This document shows, piece by piece, positions 54,596 through 63,696 of a stretch of 64,000 nucleotides of DNA. The translations under genes and the position numbers were made by a program. Each line of letters begins with the position of its first letter. The stretch's first letter is position 1. Source of the DNA: Chryseobacterium gilvum (lineage in GTDB: Bacteria > Bacteroidota > Bacteroidia > Flavobacteriales > Weeksellaceae); assembly GCF_025628965.1 (NCBI RefSeq), contig NZ_JAOTEN010000002.1, forward strand, positions 124,001-188,000, read 5' to 3'. A model generated the notes under the pieces. That model ran no database searches and was not told where the DNA came from. It worked only from the letters and a program-made list of their open reading frames with translations.

Positions 54596-55749
54596 TGAAA
54601 AAAAATACCATAAAAGTTCTTTTCAGACACCGTTCCATGGAAATGGGCGGCGTAGAAAAAGTAATTCTGAGCATGCTGAATCATCTCAGCCGGGAAAAAT
54701 TTGAGATTACATTATGCTTAAATATCAATCAGGGCGAGCTTCGTAATGAGATCCCAAAACATATTAGAAAAGTATATCTCGCAGAAGGCAAAGAAGACTT
54801 GTCAAAGAATTCTTTAATCCAAAAGCTGCAGCTTGCAAAAAGAAAAATCAGGCTTCAAAATGCGCATAAAAACCCGAAAATTGCAGATCAGCTGCTGAAT
54901 GAGAAATATGATGTTGAAATTGCACCCACCTATGCAGCTTTTTCATCGGTTCTTAATTCCGCAAATACACATTCAAAAAAAATCGGGTGGTTTCACTCTG
55001 ATATCACCCTTCCTAAGCTTCAGCCTTTGGTTCCTGAAATTTTAAAGCAAATTCCGCAATTTGATTATTTTATTTTCGGTTCACAGCAGACAAAAGATAT
55101 TTTAATAGAGACCTATCCGGATCTAAATATTCCTGAAAACCAGGTGATTTTAAATGCCATTCCTATTGAAGAACTGAAATTAAAAGCAAACGCTTTCAAA
55201 CCCGATTTTCCTCAAAAACCGGTTTTTGTTTCTGTCGCACGACTGCACAGCAGGAAAGGTTTTCATAAACTGATGGAGGCTCATGCACAACTTTTAAAAG
55301 AGGGTTTTGACCATCATATTACCGTAATTGGAGATGGGGATGAAAGAGAAAATCTGAAAAAACAGGCAGAGCATTTGGGCGTTACAAAAAGCTTCCGGTT
55401 TTTGGGCTCGTTACTGAATCCTTATCCATACGTGAAAAACGCCGACTTTTTTATTCTGCCTTCAGAATCTGAAAGCTGGCCTTTAATCATTGCAGATTCT
55501 TTGATTCTTCAGAAACCTGTCATCTCTACCAATGTCGGTGGTATCCCGGAAATGATTACCCATCTTAAAACCGGCTATCTCATAAATTATGAAACTCAGG
55601 AAATGTATAACGCTATGAGAAAATTTATTACAGAACCACAATTGGTATCAGAAATTGAAAGTAACCTGAAAAATATTGAGCAACAGTTTGACAATCAGAA
55701 AATTTTTGATGCCGTTGAAAATATCATTATTAACTTAGCAAAAAAATAA
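54592..55749 (+). CDS. GT4 glycosyltransferase
   Basis: A GT-B-fold, retaining glycosyltransferase of 385 residues. N-terminal acceptor domain opens MGGVEKVILSMLNHL; C-terminal donor domain carries VARLHSRKGFHKLMEAHAQL, TVIGDGDERENLKKQAE and PSESESWPLIIADSLILQKP with the E-x7-E-type pattern of the family. Similar in design to the GT4 encoded at 56314. It abuts the following acyltransferase gene with no gap. Confidence 0.92.
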   Translation: MMKKNTIKVLFRHRSMEMGGVEKVILSMLNHLSREKFEITLCLNINQGELRNEIPKHIRKVYLAEGKEDLSKNSLIQKLQLAKRKIRLQNAHKNPKIADQLLNEKYDVEIAPTYAAFSSVLNSANTHSKKIGWFHSDITLPKLQPLVPEILKQIPQFDYFIFGSQQTKDILIETYPDLNIPENQVILNAIPIEELKLKANAFKPDFPQKPVFVSVARLHSRKGFHKLMEAHAQLLKEGFDHHITVIGDGDERENLKKQAEHLGVTKSFRFLGSLLNPYPYVKNADFFILPSESESWPLIIADSLILQKPVISTNVGGIPEMITHLKTGYLINYETQEMYNAMRKFITEPQLVSEIESNLKNIEQQFDNQKIFDAVENIIINLAKK

Positions 55750-56313
55750 ATGGGTGTCATCTATCGTCTTATTCTTAAAATTCATACTATCTGGAAGAAT
55801 ATGTATGATAAAGCCTATATCGAGATTTGCAAATCGCGAGGGATGAAAGTTGGCAAAGATGTTATCTTTATCGAAGCTCCCGCTTTCGGGTCAGAACCTT
55901 ATCTTATCGAAATTGGTGACCGCACAAAAATTACGGCGGGATGTACGTTCATCAATCATGATGGTGCGATGTATGTTATCAGAAACATGGAAAAATATGA
56001 AGATGCAAGAAATTTCGGCCGTATAAAACTTGGCAGCAATTGTTTTGTAGGTAATAATTGTACTTTTCTGCCCGGCTCGTCGATGGGCAATAATTGTATT
56101 TTAGGAGCAGGCTCGGTTCTTAATTCTTCAATGCCCGATAATTCTGTATATGCGGGAGTACCGGCAAAATTTATATGTACCGTAGAAGAATATGGTGATA
56201 AAGCACTCGAAAACAATGTAATGTATCCGCGGGAATTGGAACCTTTCCGGTCAAAACTGGATAATCATATCAAAAAAAACCTTCCTCACGTCTATAAACC
56301 TGTAAAGAAATAA
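55750..56313 (+). CDS. left-handed beta-helix acyltransferase (hexapeptide family)
   Basis: A 187-residue protein with hexapeptide-type repeats: YLIEIGDRTKITAGCTFINHDG, GRIKLGSNCFVGNNCTFLPGS, MGNNCILGAGSVLNSSMPDNS, closing with VYAGVPAKFI. The catalytic His in INHDG is as in acetyltransferases of the WbbJ/NodL group. It probably O-acetylates a sugar of the glycan. It lies with zero-base spacing between two GT4 genes. Confidence 0.9.
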   Translation: MGVIYRLILKIHTIWKNMYDKAYIEICKSRGMKVGKDVIFIEAPAFGSEPYLIEIGDRTKITAGCTFINHDGAMYVIRNMEKYEDARNFGRIKLGSNCFVGNNCTFLPGSSMGNNCILGAGSVLNSSMPDNSVYAGVPAKFICTVEEYGDKALENNVMYPRELEPFRSKLDNHIKKNLPHVYKPVKK

Positions 56314-57465
56314 ATGCCCGATAAAAAGAAAATACTGATCCGGATCGGCTCTCTGCGTCATGGCGGTGCAGAAAAGGTTCTGGTAACTTTTTTAAAAAAT
56401 CTTCCTAAGGATAAATATGAGATTGATGTACTTTTAAACCTCTATTCCGGTAAATATTTGGCAGAAGTCCCGTCATGGATCAATATATTGTATCTGAACA
56501 AAGGTGAAATGATCACGACCAACCGTTTGCAGGATCTTTCGAAGAAAGCAGGAAGAGTACTTTTCCAAAAAATCTTAAAAAGATTTCCTGTTCTTTTGTA
56601 CAAAGGTAAATTAAATAATAAAAAATATGATATTGAGTTTGCCGCCATTCATGGGATGAGAGACGAAATCCTGGGTTCACCGCTAAAGTCATCTAAGAAA
56701 ATCGTCTGGATTCACAACGATCTTTCACAGGTTAAAAATTATACGGATGAAGAAATTCGTAAGTTTTTCGGGTTTGATGTCATTATGGTGATCTCCGAAA
56801 AAATAGAAAAGCTTTTTAAAGGTTTAGCTAAAAATGATGCAGAAAAACAGAAAATCGTAAGAATATACAATCCTGTAGATACGGATGAAATCCTCACCAA
56901 GGCTGAAAAACCTGTAATTAATTATCAATTCACAGAGAAAATTCCTACATTTATATCTGTAGGAACGGTTTTTCCTCAGAAAGGATTTGACAGGCTTTTA
57001 AAAGTTCATAAAAAACTGCTAGATGAAGGTTGTAAGCACAAAATTTTAATTGTGGGAGATGGCTATGATTTTGAAAATATTAAAACCTTAAAAAAAGAAC
57101 TGGGCGTTGATGAAACTGCAACGATGCTAGGATTTACAGACAACCCTTATCCATACTTTAAAAATGCTGATTTTTACATTTTAAGCTCACGATACGAAGG
57201 TTTTCCAACCGTGTTATTTGAAGCCATTACTTTGAAGAAAAAAATTATTGCGACCGAAGTTTCCGGAGTTCAGGAAATGCTGAATTACGGAGAATTGGGG
57301 TTTATTACAGAAAACTCGGAAGAAGGCCTTTATTTAGGAATGAAAAAAGCAATGACAGATCCTGAATCATTTTCTGAATACACTGAAAATTTAAAAAATT
57401 ATACGATGCCTTTTACTCTTAAAAATTCTGTTGAGAAAATTATTTCCATATTAGATACGTTTTAA
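56314..57465 (+). CDS. GT4 glycosyltransferase
   Basis: A 383-residue GT-B enzyme similar in plan to the one at 54592: HGGAEKVLVTFLKNLP at the N-terminus, VGTVFPQKGFDRLLKVHKKL, ILIVGDGYDFENIKTL, and LSSRYEGFPTVLFEAITLKK as the donor-binding motif. Both GT4 proteins share enough layout to be paralogues separated by the acyltransferase gene. Donor unknown. Confidence 0.92.
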   Translation: MPDKKKILIRIGSLRHGGAEKVLVTFLKNLPKDKYEIDVLLNLYSGKYLAEVPSWINILYLNKGEMITTNRLQDLSKKAGRVLFQKILKRFPVLLYKGKLNNKKYDIEFAAIHGMRDEILGSPLKSSKKIVWIHNDLSQVKNYTDEEIRKFFGFDVIMVISEKIEKLFKGLAKNDAEKQKIVRIYNPVDTDEILTKAEKPVINYQFTEKIPTFISVGTVFPQKGFDRLLKVHKKLLDEGCKHKILIVGDGYDFENIKTLKKELGVDETATMLGFTDNPYPYFKNADFYILSSRYEGFPTVLFEAITLKKKIIATEVSGVQEMLNYGELGFITENSEEGLYLGMKKAMTDPESFSEYTENLKNYTMPFTLKNSVEKIISILDTF

Positions 57466-57505
57466 TTATTATCATTATATTAAACAGACTATTATAATTT
57501 CTCTT

Positions 57506-58069
57506 ATGCCAGAAAAATATTCTACCATCCAAAAAGATTTTTACCGGGAAAGCGGAATATGGCTTTCACGGTTTCAGATCTGGAAAAAATGCATCAGTCC
57601 CAATCTTCATTTCATCTATATTTTAAGAAAAGCCCAGCAATTCAAAAAGAATTCATTAGGAGGAATATTCTGGAGAATAATTCTGCGTCATTTCCAGATC
57701 AAATACGGTTTTCAGATTTATCCTGAAACCACCATCGGAGAAGGTTTTTATCTCGGACATTGGGGGAGCTTGGTGATCAATCCCAATGTAGTAATCGGGA
57801 AAAACTGCAATATTGCACAGGGTGTCACCATCGGACAGCAAAACCGGGGGAAAAACAGTGGCTATCCCGTAATTGGAGATGAAGTATGGATCGGCACAAA
57901 TGCCGTTGTCGTAGGCGGAATTACCATTGGAAATAATGTCTTGATTGCTCCCAATTCATATGTTACTTTCAGTGTACCGGCAAATTGTGTTGTAGCAGGA
58001 AATCCGGCAAAAATCATGGAAAACGAAAATGCCACCGAAGGATATATTGGTAATAAGGTGATTTTGTAA
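57506..58069 (+). CDS. serine-acetyltransferase-like hexapeptide acyltransferase
   Basis: A 187-residue protein. Helical N-terminus (YSTIQKDFYRESGIW), then the left-handed beta-helix with ETTIGEGFYLGHWGSLVINP, VVIGKNCNIAQGVTIGQ, VIGDEVWIGTNAVVVGG and VVAGNPAKIM. GHWG replaces the usual GHATG around the catalytic His of CysE. Proteins like this occur in surface-polysaccharide loci and may acetylate sugars rather than serine. It ends the polysaccharide locus. Confidence 0.87.
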   Translation: MPEKYSTIQKDFYRESGIWLSRFQIWKKCISPNLHFIYILRKAQQFKKNSLGGIFWRIILRHFQIKYGFQIYPETTIGEGFYLGHWGSLVINPNVVIGKNCNIAQGVTIGQQNRGKNSGYPVIGDEVWIGTNAVVVGGITIGNNVLIAPNSYVTFSVPANCVVAGNPAKIMENENATEGYIGNKVIL

Positions 58070-58120
58070 ATCATACTATTAAACTTTGTTAAAAAATGTT
58101 TACTTTTTCACTATAAATTA

Positions 58121-58128
58121 TATTTTTG
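58121..58128 (+). promoter_or_regulatory. -7 box before the carbonic anhydrase
   Basis: TATTTTTG matches TAnnTTTG, 81 bases before the ATG; no TTG at the usual distance. Confidence 0.4.
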
Positions 58129-58209
58129 TATAATTATTGATTCAGTCTATTGAATTTGGAAATAATTTAAACGAAATAAATAATATAAACTTTTTAAAAT
58201 TTTTAATTT

Positions 58210-58878
58210 ATGTCACAATCGTACGAAGTTATTTTCGAAAACAACAGAAAATGGGTAGAATCTAAAATTGGTGAAAATCCCAGCTTCTTTGAAGATCTTG
58301 CAAAAACTCAGACTCCTGATTATCTTTACATAGGATGCTCAGACAGCAGAGCGACGGCAGAAGAACTCATGGGAGCGAAACCGGGCGAAGTTTTTGTTCA
58401 CAGAAACATTGCAAACTTAGTTAACTCTTTGGATATGAGCGCCACAGCTGTAATTGAATACGCAGTGCAGCATCTGAAAGTAAAACACATTATAGTTTGC
58501 GGACATTACAATTGTGGCGGTGTAAAAGCAGCCATGACGCCGCAGGATTTGGGAATCCTTAATCCTTGGTTAAGAAACATCCGTGATGTTTACAGAATTC
58601 ACCAAAACGAATTAGAGGCTATTGAAGATGAAGGCAAACGTTATGACAGGCTTGTAGAGCTGAATGTTCTTGAGCAGTGCATCAACGTGATTAAAATGGC
58701 CTGTGTGCAGGAAAGATATATTCTTGAAGAATATCCTATTGTTCACGGCTGGGTTTTTGACCTGAGAACCGGTAAAATTATCGATCTGGAAATTGATTTT
58801 GAAAAAGTTTTGAAAGACATCCAGAAGATCTATAATTTAAGCGAAGACACTTGGGTTATGAGCAGAAAGACGGAATAA
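58210..58878 (+). CDS. can: beta-class carbonic anhydrase
   Basis: Interconverts CO2 and bicarbonate in the cytoplasm. Zinc ligands and dyad are visible: Cys43, Asp45 and Arg47 in GCSDSRA, His99 and Cys102 in CGHYNCGG. Length 222 is standard. The gene is followed by a small exported protein and a SulP-family transporter on the same strand, so it probably works with bicarbonate import. Confidence 0.96.
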   Translation: MSQSYEVIFENNRKWVESKIGENPSFFEDLAKTQTPDYLYIGCSDSRATAEELMGAKPGEVFVHRNIANLVNSLDMSATAVIEYAVQHLKVKHIIVCGHYNCGGVKAAMTPQDLGILNPWLRNIRDVYRIHQNELEAIEDEGKRYDRLVELNVLEQCINVIKMACVQERYILEEYPIVHGWVFDLRTGKIIDLEIDFEKVLKDIQKIYNLSEDTWVMSRKTE

Positions 58879-58898
58879 TCTTTCTTTAAAACTTAAGA

Positions 58899-59198
58899 AT
58901 GAAACTCTGGAGCATTATTACATTAACGATCTTTCTCAATTTTACAGCCTTGCCGAGCATCGCTGCGATTGCGGGTTGGGATCTGCTCAGTAATAATGTG
59001 ATCGTCAACGAAGAAGAGCCTCATTCTCCCTATTCATCATTTTCTGTTTATGAAAAGACTCTTCCTAAACCTTTGGATGTCTATGACTATCTTAAGTTTT
59101 TTGAGCCGGTTTTAGAATCCGGATCTTTTCTTCTGATCGATGATTCTTTTCATCTGTCACCATTGCTTACTCTATTTTCTCCTCCTCCGGAAGCATAA
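58899..59198 (+). CDS. small exported protein of unknown function
   Basis: A 99-residue protein with a hydrophobic N-terminus (residues 4-24) that could be a signal peptide or anchor, an acidic/Pro-rich middle, and a hydrophobic end closing LTLFSPPPEA. I do not recognise it. It lies 20 bases after the carbonic anhydrase and 116 bases before the SulP start, on the same strand, so it is likely part of that unit. The frame is intact with sensible codon use, but reality as a protein is not proven. Confidence 0.6.
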   Translation: MKLWSIITLTIFLNFTALPSIAAIAGWDLLSNNVIVNEEEPHSPYSSFSVYEKTLPKPLDVYDYLKFFEPVLESGSFLLIDDSFHLSPLLTLFSPPPEA

Positions 59199-59314
59199 TG
59201 CTACTTCACGCTCATCTCTGTTCGGAGATGAATGCATCTCACATTATTTTTCAATTTATTTTAAACTGGTTTTATCAAAAATCAATCAGTTACACTTTAG
59301 TATTTTTCAATATT

Positions 59315-60910
59315 ATGAAAAAATCACATTCGTTCATCGGAGGAGTAAAAGAAAATTTTCCTTCCGGTCTTGTTGTATTTTTAGTCGCGCTTCCGTTATG
59401 CTTAGGAATTGCTTTGGCATCGGGAGCACCGCCCCTATCCGGAATTATTGCCGGAATTATCGGAGGATTGGTTGTAGGAACGATCAGTAATTCAAATATA
59501 TCTGTTTCCGGGCCAGCTGCGGGTTTAACGGCTATTGTTTTAACCGCCATTACAGATTTGGGCGCATTTGAGCTGTTTCTTTGCGCAGGAATGGTAGCCG
59601 GTTTGATACAGCTCATTTTAGGGTTTGTAAAAGCCGGAAGCATCTCCAACTACTTTCCGAATAATGTGATTGAGGGAATGCTCGCCGCTATCGGGATTAT
59701 CATTATTTTAAAACAGATTCCGCATGCATTGGGATTCGATAAAGATTATGAAGGCCATGAATCTATCTTTGATAAAGGCTTAAATTTCAATTATTTTTCA
59801 GAATTATTTGGCGCTCTGCAGCCTGGAGCCATTATTGTGACGGCAGTTTCGGTGTCCATTCTTTTGGCTTGGGACCGTATTCCCTTTTTAAAAAGAATGA
59901 AAATGTTACCCGGTGCATTAGTTGCCGTAGTGACCGGTATTTTACTCAATGAACTTTTTAAGGCAACAGGAAGTTCTTTAGCAATCGGCCGCGAACATTT
60001 GGTAACCCTTCCTGTTCCTAAAAATCTTGATGATTTAAAAAATTTGATAACACTCCCCGATTTTGCGGGATTTGCCAATTATAAAGTCTGGCTTACGGGT
60101 GCAACAATTGCGGTTGTCGCCTCAGTAGAAACGCTTCTCTGTATTGAAGCTTCCGACAGGCTTGATCAGCAGAGAAGAATCACCGATACCAATCTTGAAT
60201 TAAAAGCGCAGGGAATCGGGAATCTCATCAGCTCTTTTATCGGTGGACTTCCTATGACTTCTGTGGTTGTAAGAAGCTCGGCGAATGCCAATGCAGGGGC
60301 AACTTCAAAAGTTTCAACTATCATTCATGGTGCTTTGTTGCTGATTTGTGTCCTTTCTATTCCATTTGTGCTGAATCTTATCCCGTACGCAACATTGGCG
60401 GCTGTACTGATTTTAGTGGGGTATAAACTCGCAAAACCGGCAACCTTCAGGCATTTCTGGCAATTGGGAAAATTCCAGTTTATTCCTTTTGTGGCAACCG
60501 TTATAGCGGTTGTTGCGACCGATTTGCTGAAAGGAGTAGGTATTGGTTTGGCGATTTCCGTATTTTATATTCTTCAGGGAAATATGAAACGTGCTTATTA
60601 TCTAAGCCGTGAAAAGCTGAACGACGCAGACGGTATCACGATAAAATTAGCCGAAGAAGTATCTTTTCTGAATAAAGCTGCGATTAAAAAGACACTGAAA
60701 AATATCAAATCGAATTCGATCGTTACCATAGACGCAAGAGGAACTTCCTACATTGCGACCGATGTTCTGGAAATGATTCAGGATTTTGCCAATATCCGGG
60801 CGAAAGAAGAAGATATTGAAGTAGAGCTTTTAGGCTTTAAAACGTCTTACAGAGATTATGAGTCAGATGAAGATTCGCATATTGTGATTACCCACAGAAG
60901 AGCGATGTAA
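59315..60910 (+). CDS. SulP-family anion transporter (candidate bicarbonate importer)
   Basis: Inner-membrane transporter of 531 residues. The ATG at 59315 (MKKSHSFIGGVKENFPSG) is chosen because SulP proteins start just before this amphipathic segment; the frame is open back to a TTG at 59198 but the extra 39 residues look non-coding. About 11-12 membrane segments with VSGPAAGLTAIVLTAI and SFIGGLPMTSVVVRSSAN, characteristic of SulP; a shortened STAS-like domain occupies the last 85 residues. Beside a carbonic anhydrase gene, bicarbonate is a likelier substrate than sulfate, by analogy with BicA-type pairs. Confidence 0.9.
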   Translation: MKKSHSFIGGVKENFPSGLVVFLVALPLCLGIALASGAPPLSGIIAGIIGGLVVGTISNSNISVSGPAAGLTAIVLTAITDLGAFELFLCAGMVAGLIQLILGFVKAGSISNYFPNNVIEGMLAAIGIIIILKQIPHALGFDKDYEGHESIFDKGLNFNYFSELFGALQPGAIIVTAVSVSILLAWDRIPFLKRMKMLPGALVAVVTGILLNELFKATGSSLAIGREHLVTLPVPKNLDDLKNLITLPDFAGFANYKVWLTGATIAVVASVETLLCIEASDRLDQQRRITDTNLELKAQGIGNLISSFIGGLPMTSVVVRSSANANAGATSKVSTIIHGALLLICVLSIPFVLNLIPYATLAAVLILVGYKLAKPATFRHFWQLGKFQFIPFVATVIAVVATDLLKGVGIGLAISVFYILQGNMKRAYYLSREKLNDADGITIKLAEEVSFLNKAAIKKTLKNIKSNSIVTIDARGTSYIATDVLEMIQDFANIRAKEEDIEVELLGFKTSYRDYESDEDSHIVITHRRAM

Positions 60911-60937
60911 TCGGATCTGAATTTTAATTCATATTAA

Positions 60938-60967
60938 ATAAAAACCATCATCACTGATGGTTTTTTT
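60938..60967. terminator. bidirectional terminator between sulP and pth
   Basis: Perfect stem AAAACCATCA / TGATGGTTTT with loop TCAC, T run on the plus strand and A run on its left side. Confidence 0.85.
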
Positions 60968-60974
60968 ATTTATT

Positions 60975-61538
60975 TTACTTTCCGTTAAAAGCAGACATGG
61001 TATTGTTGATGCCTGCAAATACGAACGACAAACAAGCTTTTGTGAATTTTTCTATTCTTTCGGGGAGCTTTTCCGTTTCTTCTTCATTCCAGGTTCCGAG
61101 TACGTAATCGACTTGTCTTCCCTCAGAGAATTCTGCAGAAATCCCGAAACGCAGCCTTGCATAATTTTGTGTCTGCAGTACTTCCTGTATATTTTTCAAT
61201 CCGTTATGACCTGCATCTGAACCTTTCATTTTCATTCTTAAAGTCCCGAAAGGCAGGGCAAGATCATCGGTAATAATCATTACGTTTTCTAAGGGGATAT
61301 TTTCTTTCTGCATCCAATATTTTACGGCATTCCCGGAAAGATTCATATATGTATCGGGTTTCAGAACGAGCACTTTTCTGCCTTTGTATTTTCCTTCTGC
61401 CATCCATCCGAAATTAGTGGTTTTAAAAGGGCTTTCAAGAGTCTCGGCAATTTTTTCGGCAACTTTAAATCCTATATTATGCCTTGTATTTTCATATTCC
61501 GGACCTTTGTTGCCCAAACCCACAATTAAATATTTCAT
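60975..61538 (-). CDS. pth: peptidyl-tRNA hydrolase
   Basis: Recycles tRNA by cleaving peptidyl-tRNA that dropped off ribosomes. The start MKYLIVGLGNKGPEYENTRHNIGF with Asn10 and catalytic His20, KPDTYMNLSG, and DDLALPFGTLRMKMKGSDAGHNGLK (in parts) fit bacterial Pth exactly. Length 187 is normal. It is transcribed alone on the minus strand. Confidence 0.97.
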   Translation of the reverse strand: MKYLIVGLGNKGPEYENTRHNIGFKVAEKIAETLESPFKTTNFGWMAEGKYKGRKVLVLKPDTYMNLSGNAVKYWMQKENIPLENVMIITDDLALPFGTLRMKMKGSDAGHNGLKNIQEVLQTQNYARLRFGISAEFSEGRQVDYVLGTWNEEETEKLPERIEKFTKACLSFVFAGINNTMSAFNGK

Positions 61539-61568
61539 GAGAAAATTTTTGCAAAATTAGTGATAAAA

Positions 61569-61600
61569 ATAAAAACTCAATCCTTTGAAGAATTGAGTTT
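61569..61600 (-). terminator. terminator of the lipoprotein gene at 61623
   Basis: Stem AAACTCAAT / ATTGAGTTT with a 10-base loop; minus-strand tail rich in T. Confidence 0.65.
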
Positions 61601-61622
61601 AAATATGTTCAGATTATATTCT

Positions 61623-62552
61623 TTATAAAGGTTTATAAATATAATTAATTCCGAAACCTTTCAGCACATAGGTTTGTGCATCATAGTTATAATCGGTTGA
61701 GAAAATAACCGGTGAAGGAATCGGGGTGGTAAGATCTGTAATCGTGAGTCTTTTGGGACTGTTTGGCGATAAGATCATACTTCTGTTGTCTTTGGCTCTC
61801 GTTGATAAAAGCGCTGAAACTTTATAGGCAAAAGGCAATAAGGTATACGCATTGATCTGAGCGTCATAATTCAAAAATTCATAGCCATACTTTTCGGTAG
61901 CGGGAGCCATTACGTTTCCGTTTATTTTCCCGTAATGTCTTACTACTTTAGAAACATTATCACCTAAATAGGTGTACGCAGCTTTTGAATAATCTGAATA
62001 CGCAAAAGGTGTCCCGGTAATATCCGGACCGCTTTTCATAATGATAGAATCCAGCTTGCTTGTCGCTGTGCTGTATTTTAGATTATAAAGATATTTTGTC
62101 TTGCTGAAAAGAACTTTTACTCCAATTGTTGCCGGTGCTACAGGAGGAAGTCTTCTGTAATCTGCGCGGTTTTCAGAAATAGTCGTTAATCTTCCCTGAT
62201 TTCCGTACGTAAATAACTGAGTATAAGAGATGCTGTCTTTATCTAATTTCCCGTTTCCGTCAAGATCCAAGAAACCATTAAAGGTGACCTGGCTTATTTT
62301 ATCTCCGCTCCACATTACATTGGTCACTGAAGCGCTGTCTGTAAGCACTTCTGATAAAAGCAACCCGTTATAATGATATTCTGCAATGGTATCTGAATCT
62401 GTAATCTCTCTGAATAATGCTCTGGGCCCGGTCAAACCGTTTCCCTGATTCATATCCAAAAGTGGATTACCATCTTCATCTAATAAATCTTTGCAAGAAT
62501 GTATCGTAGAGAAACCTGCTAATAGTATAATAAAATAGAAAAGTTGTTTCAT
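61623..62552 (-). CDS. lipoprotein of unknown function, paralogue of the next
   Basis: A 309-residue lipoprotein with lipobox at HSC (Cys20). After TGPRALFREI come strands resembling loose YD/RHS-like repeats (YHYNGLLLSEVLTD, VMWSGDKISQVTFNG, FTYGNQGRLTTISEN). DLDGNGKLDKDS looks like a calcium-binding dockerin-like loop. The C-terminus reads TDYNYDAQ...GFGINYIYKPL, matching that of the next gene. Probably surface- or periplasm-exposed. A minus-strand TATATTTG (62579-62586) may be its -7 box. Confidence 0.75.
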   Translation of the reverse strand: MKQLFYFIILLAGFSTIHSCKDLLDEDGNPLLDMNQGNGLTGPRALFREITDSDTIAEYHYNGLLLSEVLTDSASVTNVMWSGDKISQVTFNGFLDLDGNGKLDKDSISYTQLFTYGNQGRLTTISENRADYRRLPPVAPATIGVKVLFSKTKYLYNLKYSTATSKLDSIIMKSGPDITGTPFAYSDYSKAAYTYLGDNVSKVVRHYGKINGNVMAPATEKYGYEFLNYDAQINAYTLLPFAYKVSALLSTRAKDNRSMILSPNSPKRLTITDLTTPIPSPVIFSTDYNYDAQTYVLKGFGINYIYKPL

Positions 62553-62651
62553 TTCTAAAGGGATTATTTATATTTCCACAAATATAATTTTTTTTTGAAT
62601 AAAAAGTATGTTTTTATTTATATTCTCGTAAAAGTATCAATTAAAAACTCC

Positions 62652-63551
62652 TTATAAAGCCTTATAAATATATTTTTGAATTTGAGTCTGATCTGAAGTC
62701 GGGTAATTCATAGAATCATACAAATACGTGTACCCTCCAGGAATAACAGGAGCCGGAGAAGGATATACAATGTTGAATGTTACAAGATTATTAGCTGACA
62801 ATGATGGAAAATTAATAGGATGTACTAAACTCCACATCACAAAAAACGTCTTAGGTAAAGTATTGTAAGGATTTATCTTGGTATCGTAAGCAGTATAATT
62901 ATAAGTAGAAGTCATTACACCTGCAGACATATCCGGAACACCTGCTGCATTGGTGATCCCGGTTTCTGTAATCATTTTTGTGATATTATCTCCTGTGTTT
63001 GTAAAATTATAATTGGTAAAATGCGTATAGGTCGTCCCAGATTTTTTCTTTTCTACGATTTTAGTCATTTTCCCGGCACCATCGTAAGTATATGTATATT
63101 CACTATTAAACATTATAGTAGTGCCTAAACTTACCTGGCCCGTTGTATAATTAATTTTCCCACTAGAATCATAAGTAACATTAAAATCATACACTTGTCC
63201 ATTACTCACCGGTGCTCCATTTAATTCTTGTCCAAATTTCACTTTTGAAATTTTTCCTGAAGTATATGTTGCTGTACCCACAAAAAATGAAGTAGGAGCG
63301 CTTGCTTCCTTAAAAATTGCCTTCTGTAAAACATTCCCACTGGTTACAAATTCCTGTTGTACTTCACTATTGACAACAATTTTATGCAGAATTCTTGGCC
63401 CGGTAATCGTAGGACCGCTGCTTCCGCTGCCCCCTGTATTGCTATTGTTACTATTATTCTGGTTAATAGGATCTGCTGTCGTGTTATCACAAGAAAATAG
63501 AAAACCCAAAAAGAGAAGAGCGACTGCTCTTAAAAAGTTGATTTTGATCAT
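62652..63551 (-). CDS. lipoprotein of unknown function, paralogue of the previous
   Basis: A 299-residue lipoprotein. ATG at 63551 opens MIKINFLRAVALLFLGFLFSC with a good lipobox; an in-frame ATG seven codons earlier is less suitable. A Ser/Gly/Asn linker (NNSNTGGSGSSG) follows, then TGPRILHKIVVNSEV and YD-like repeats (YTYDGAGKMTKIVEK). The shared TGPR opening and YIYKPL/YIYKAL ending with the neighbour indicate a tandem duplication. A minus-strand TATATTTG at 63570-63577 is a likely -7 box. Confidence 0.75.
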   Translation of the reverse strand: MIKINFLRAVALLFLGFLFSCDNTTADPINQNNSNNSNTGGSGSSGPTITGPRILHKIVVNSEVQQEFVTSGNVLQKAIFKEASAPTSFFVGTATYTSGKISKVKFGQELNGAPVSNGQVYDFNVTYDSSGKINYTTGQVSLGTTIMFNSEYTYTYDGAGKMTKIVEKKKSGTTYTHFTNYNFTNTGDNITKMITETGITNAAGVPDMSAGVMTSTYNYTAYDTKINPYNTLPKTFFVMWSLVHPINFPSLSANNLVTFNIVYPSPAPVIPGGYTYLYDSMNYPTSDQTQIQKYIYKAL

Positions 63552-63615
63552 AAAGTTATTTTTCTCCGGCAAATATAATTATTTTTCATTGTGGCAGGAC
63601 TTATTTTATTTTTTT

Positions 63616-63652
63616 ATCAAAAAAAAATCTAAAAACATAATTTTTAGATTTT
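63616..63652 (-). terminator. terminator of mfd
   Basis: Stem AAAATCTAAAAA / TTTTTAGATTTT with loop CATAA, followed on the minus strand by a run of T residues, 45 bases after the mfd stop. Confidence 0.75.
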
Positions 63653-63696
63653 AATTTTACCATATCAATGCAGATACATTAACACTCATGGGAATT

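Noticed and set aside
27967..58069. Insertion sequences or a mobile island in the polysaccharide locus
   Set aside because: No transposase, integrase or terminal inverted repeats were seen, despite the mosaic look.
59198..59314. 39-residue N-terminal extension of the SulP protein from a TTG
   Set aside because: The extra segment lacks similarity to SulP starts, and the ATG at 59315 gives the expected N-terminus.
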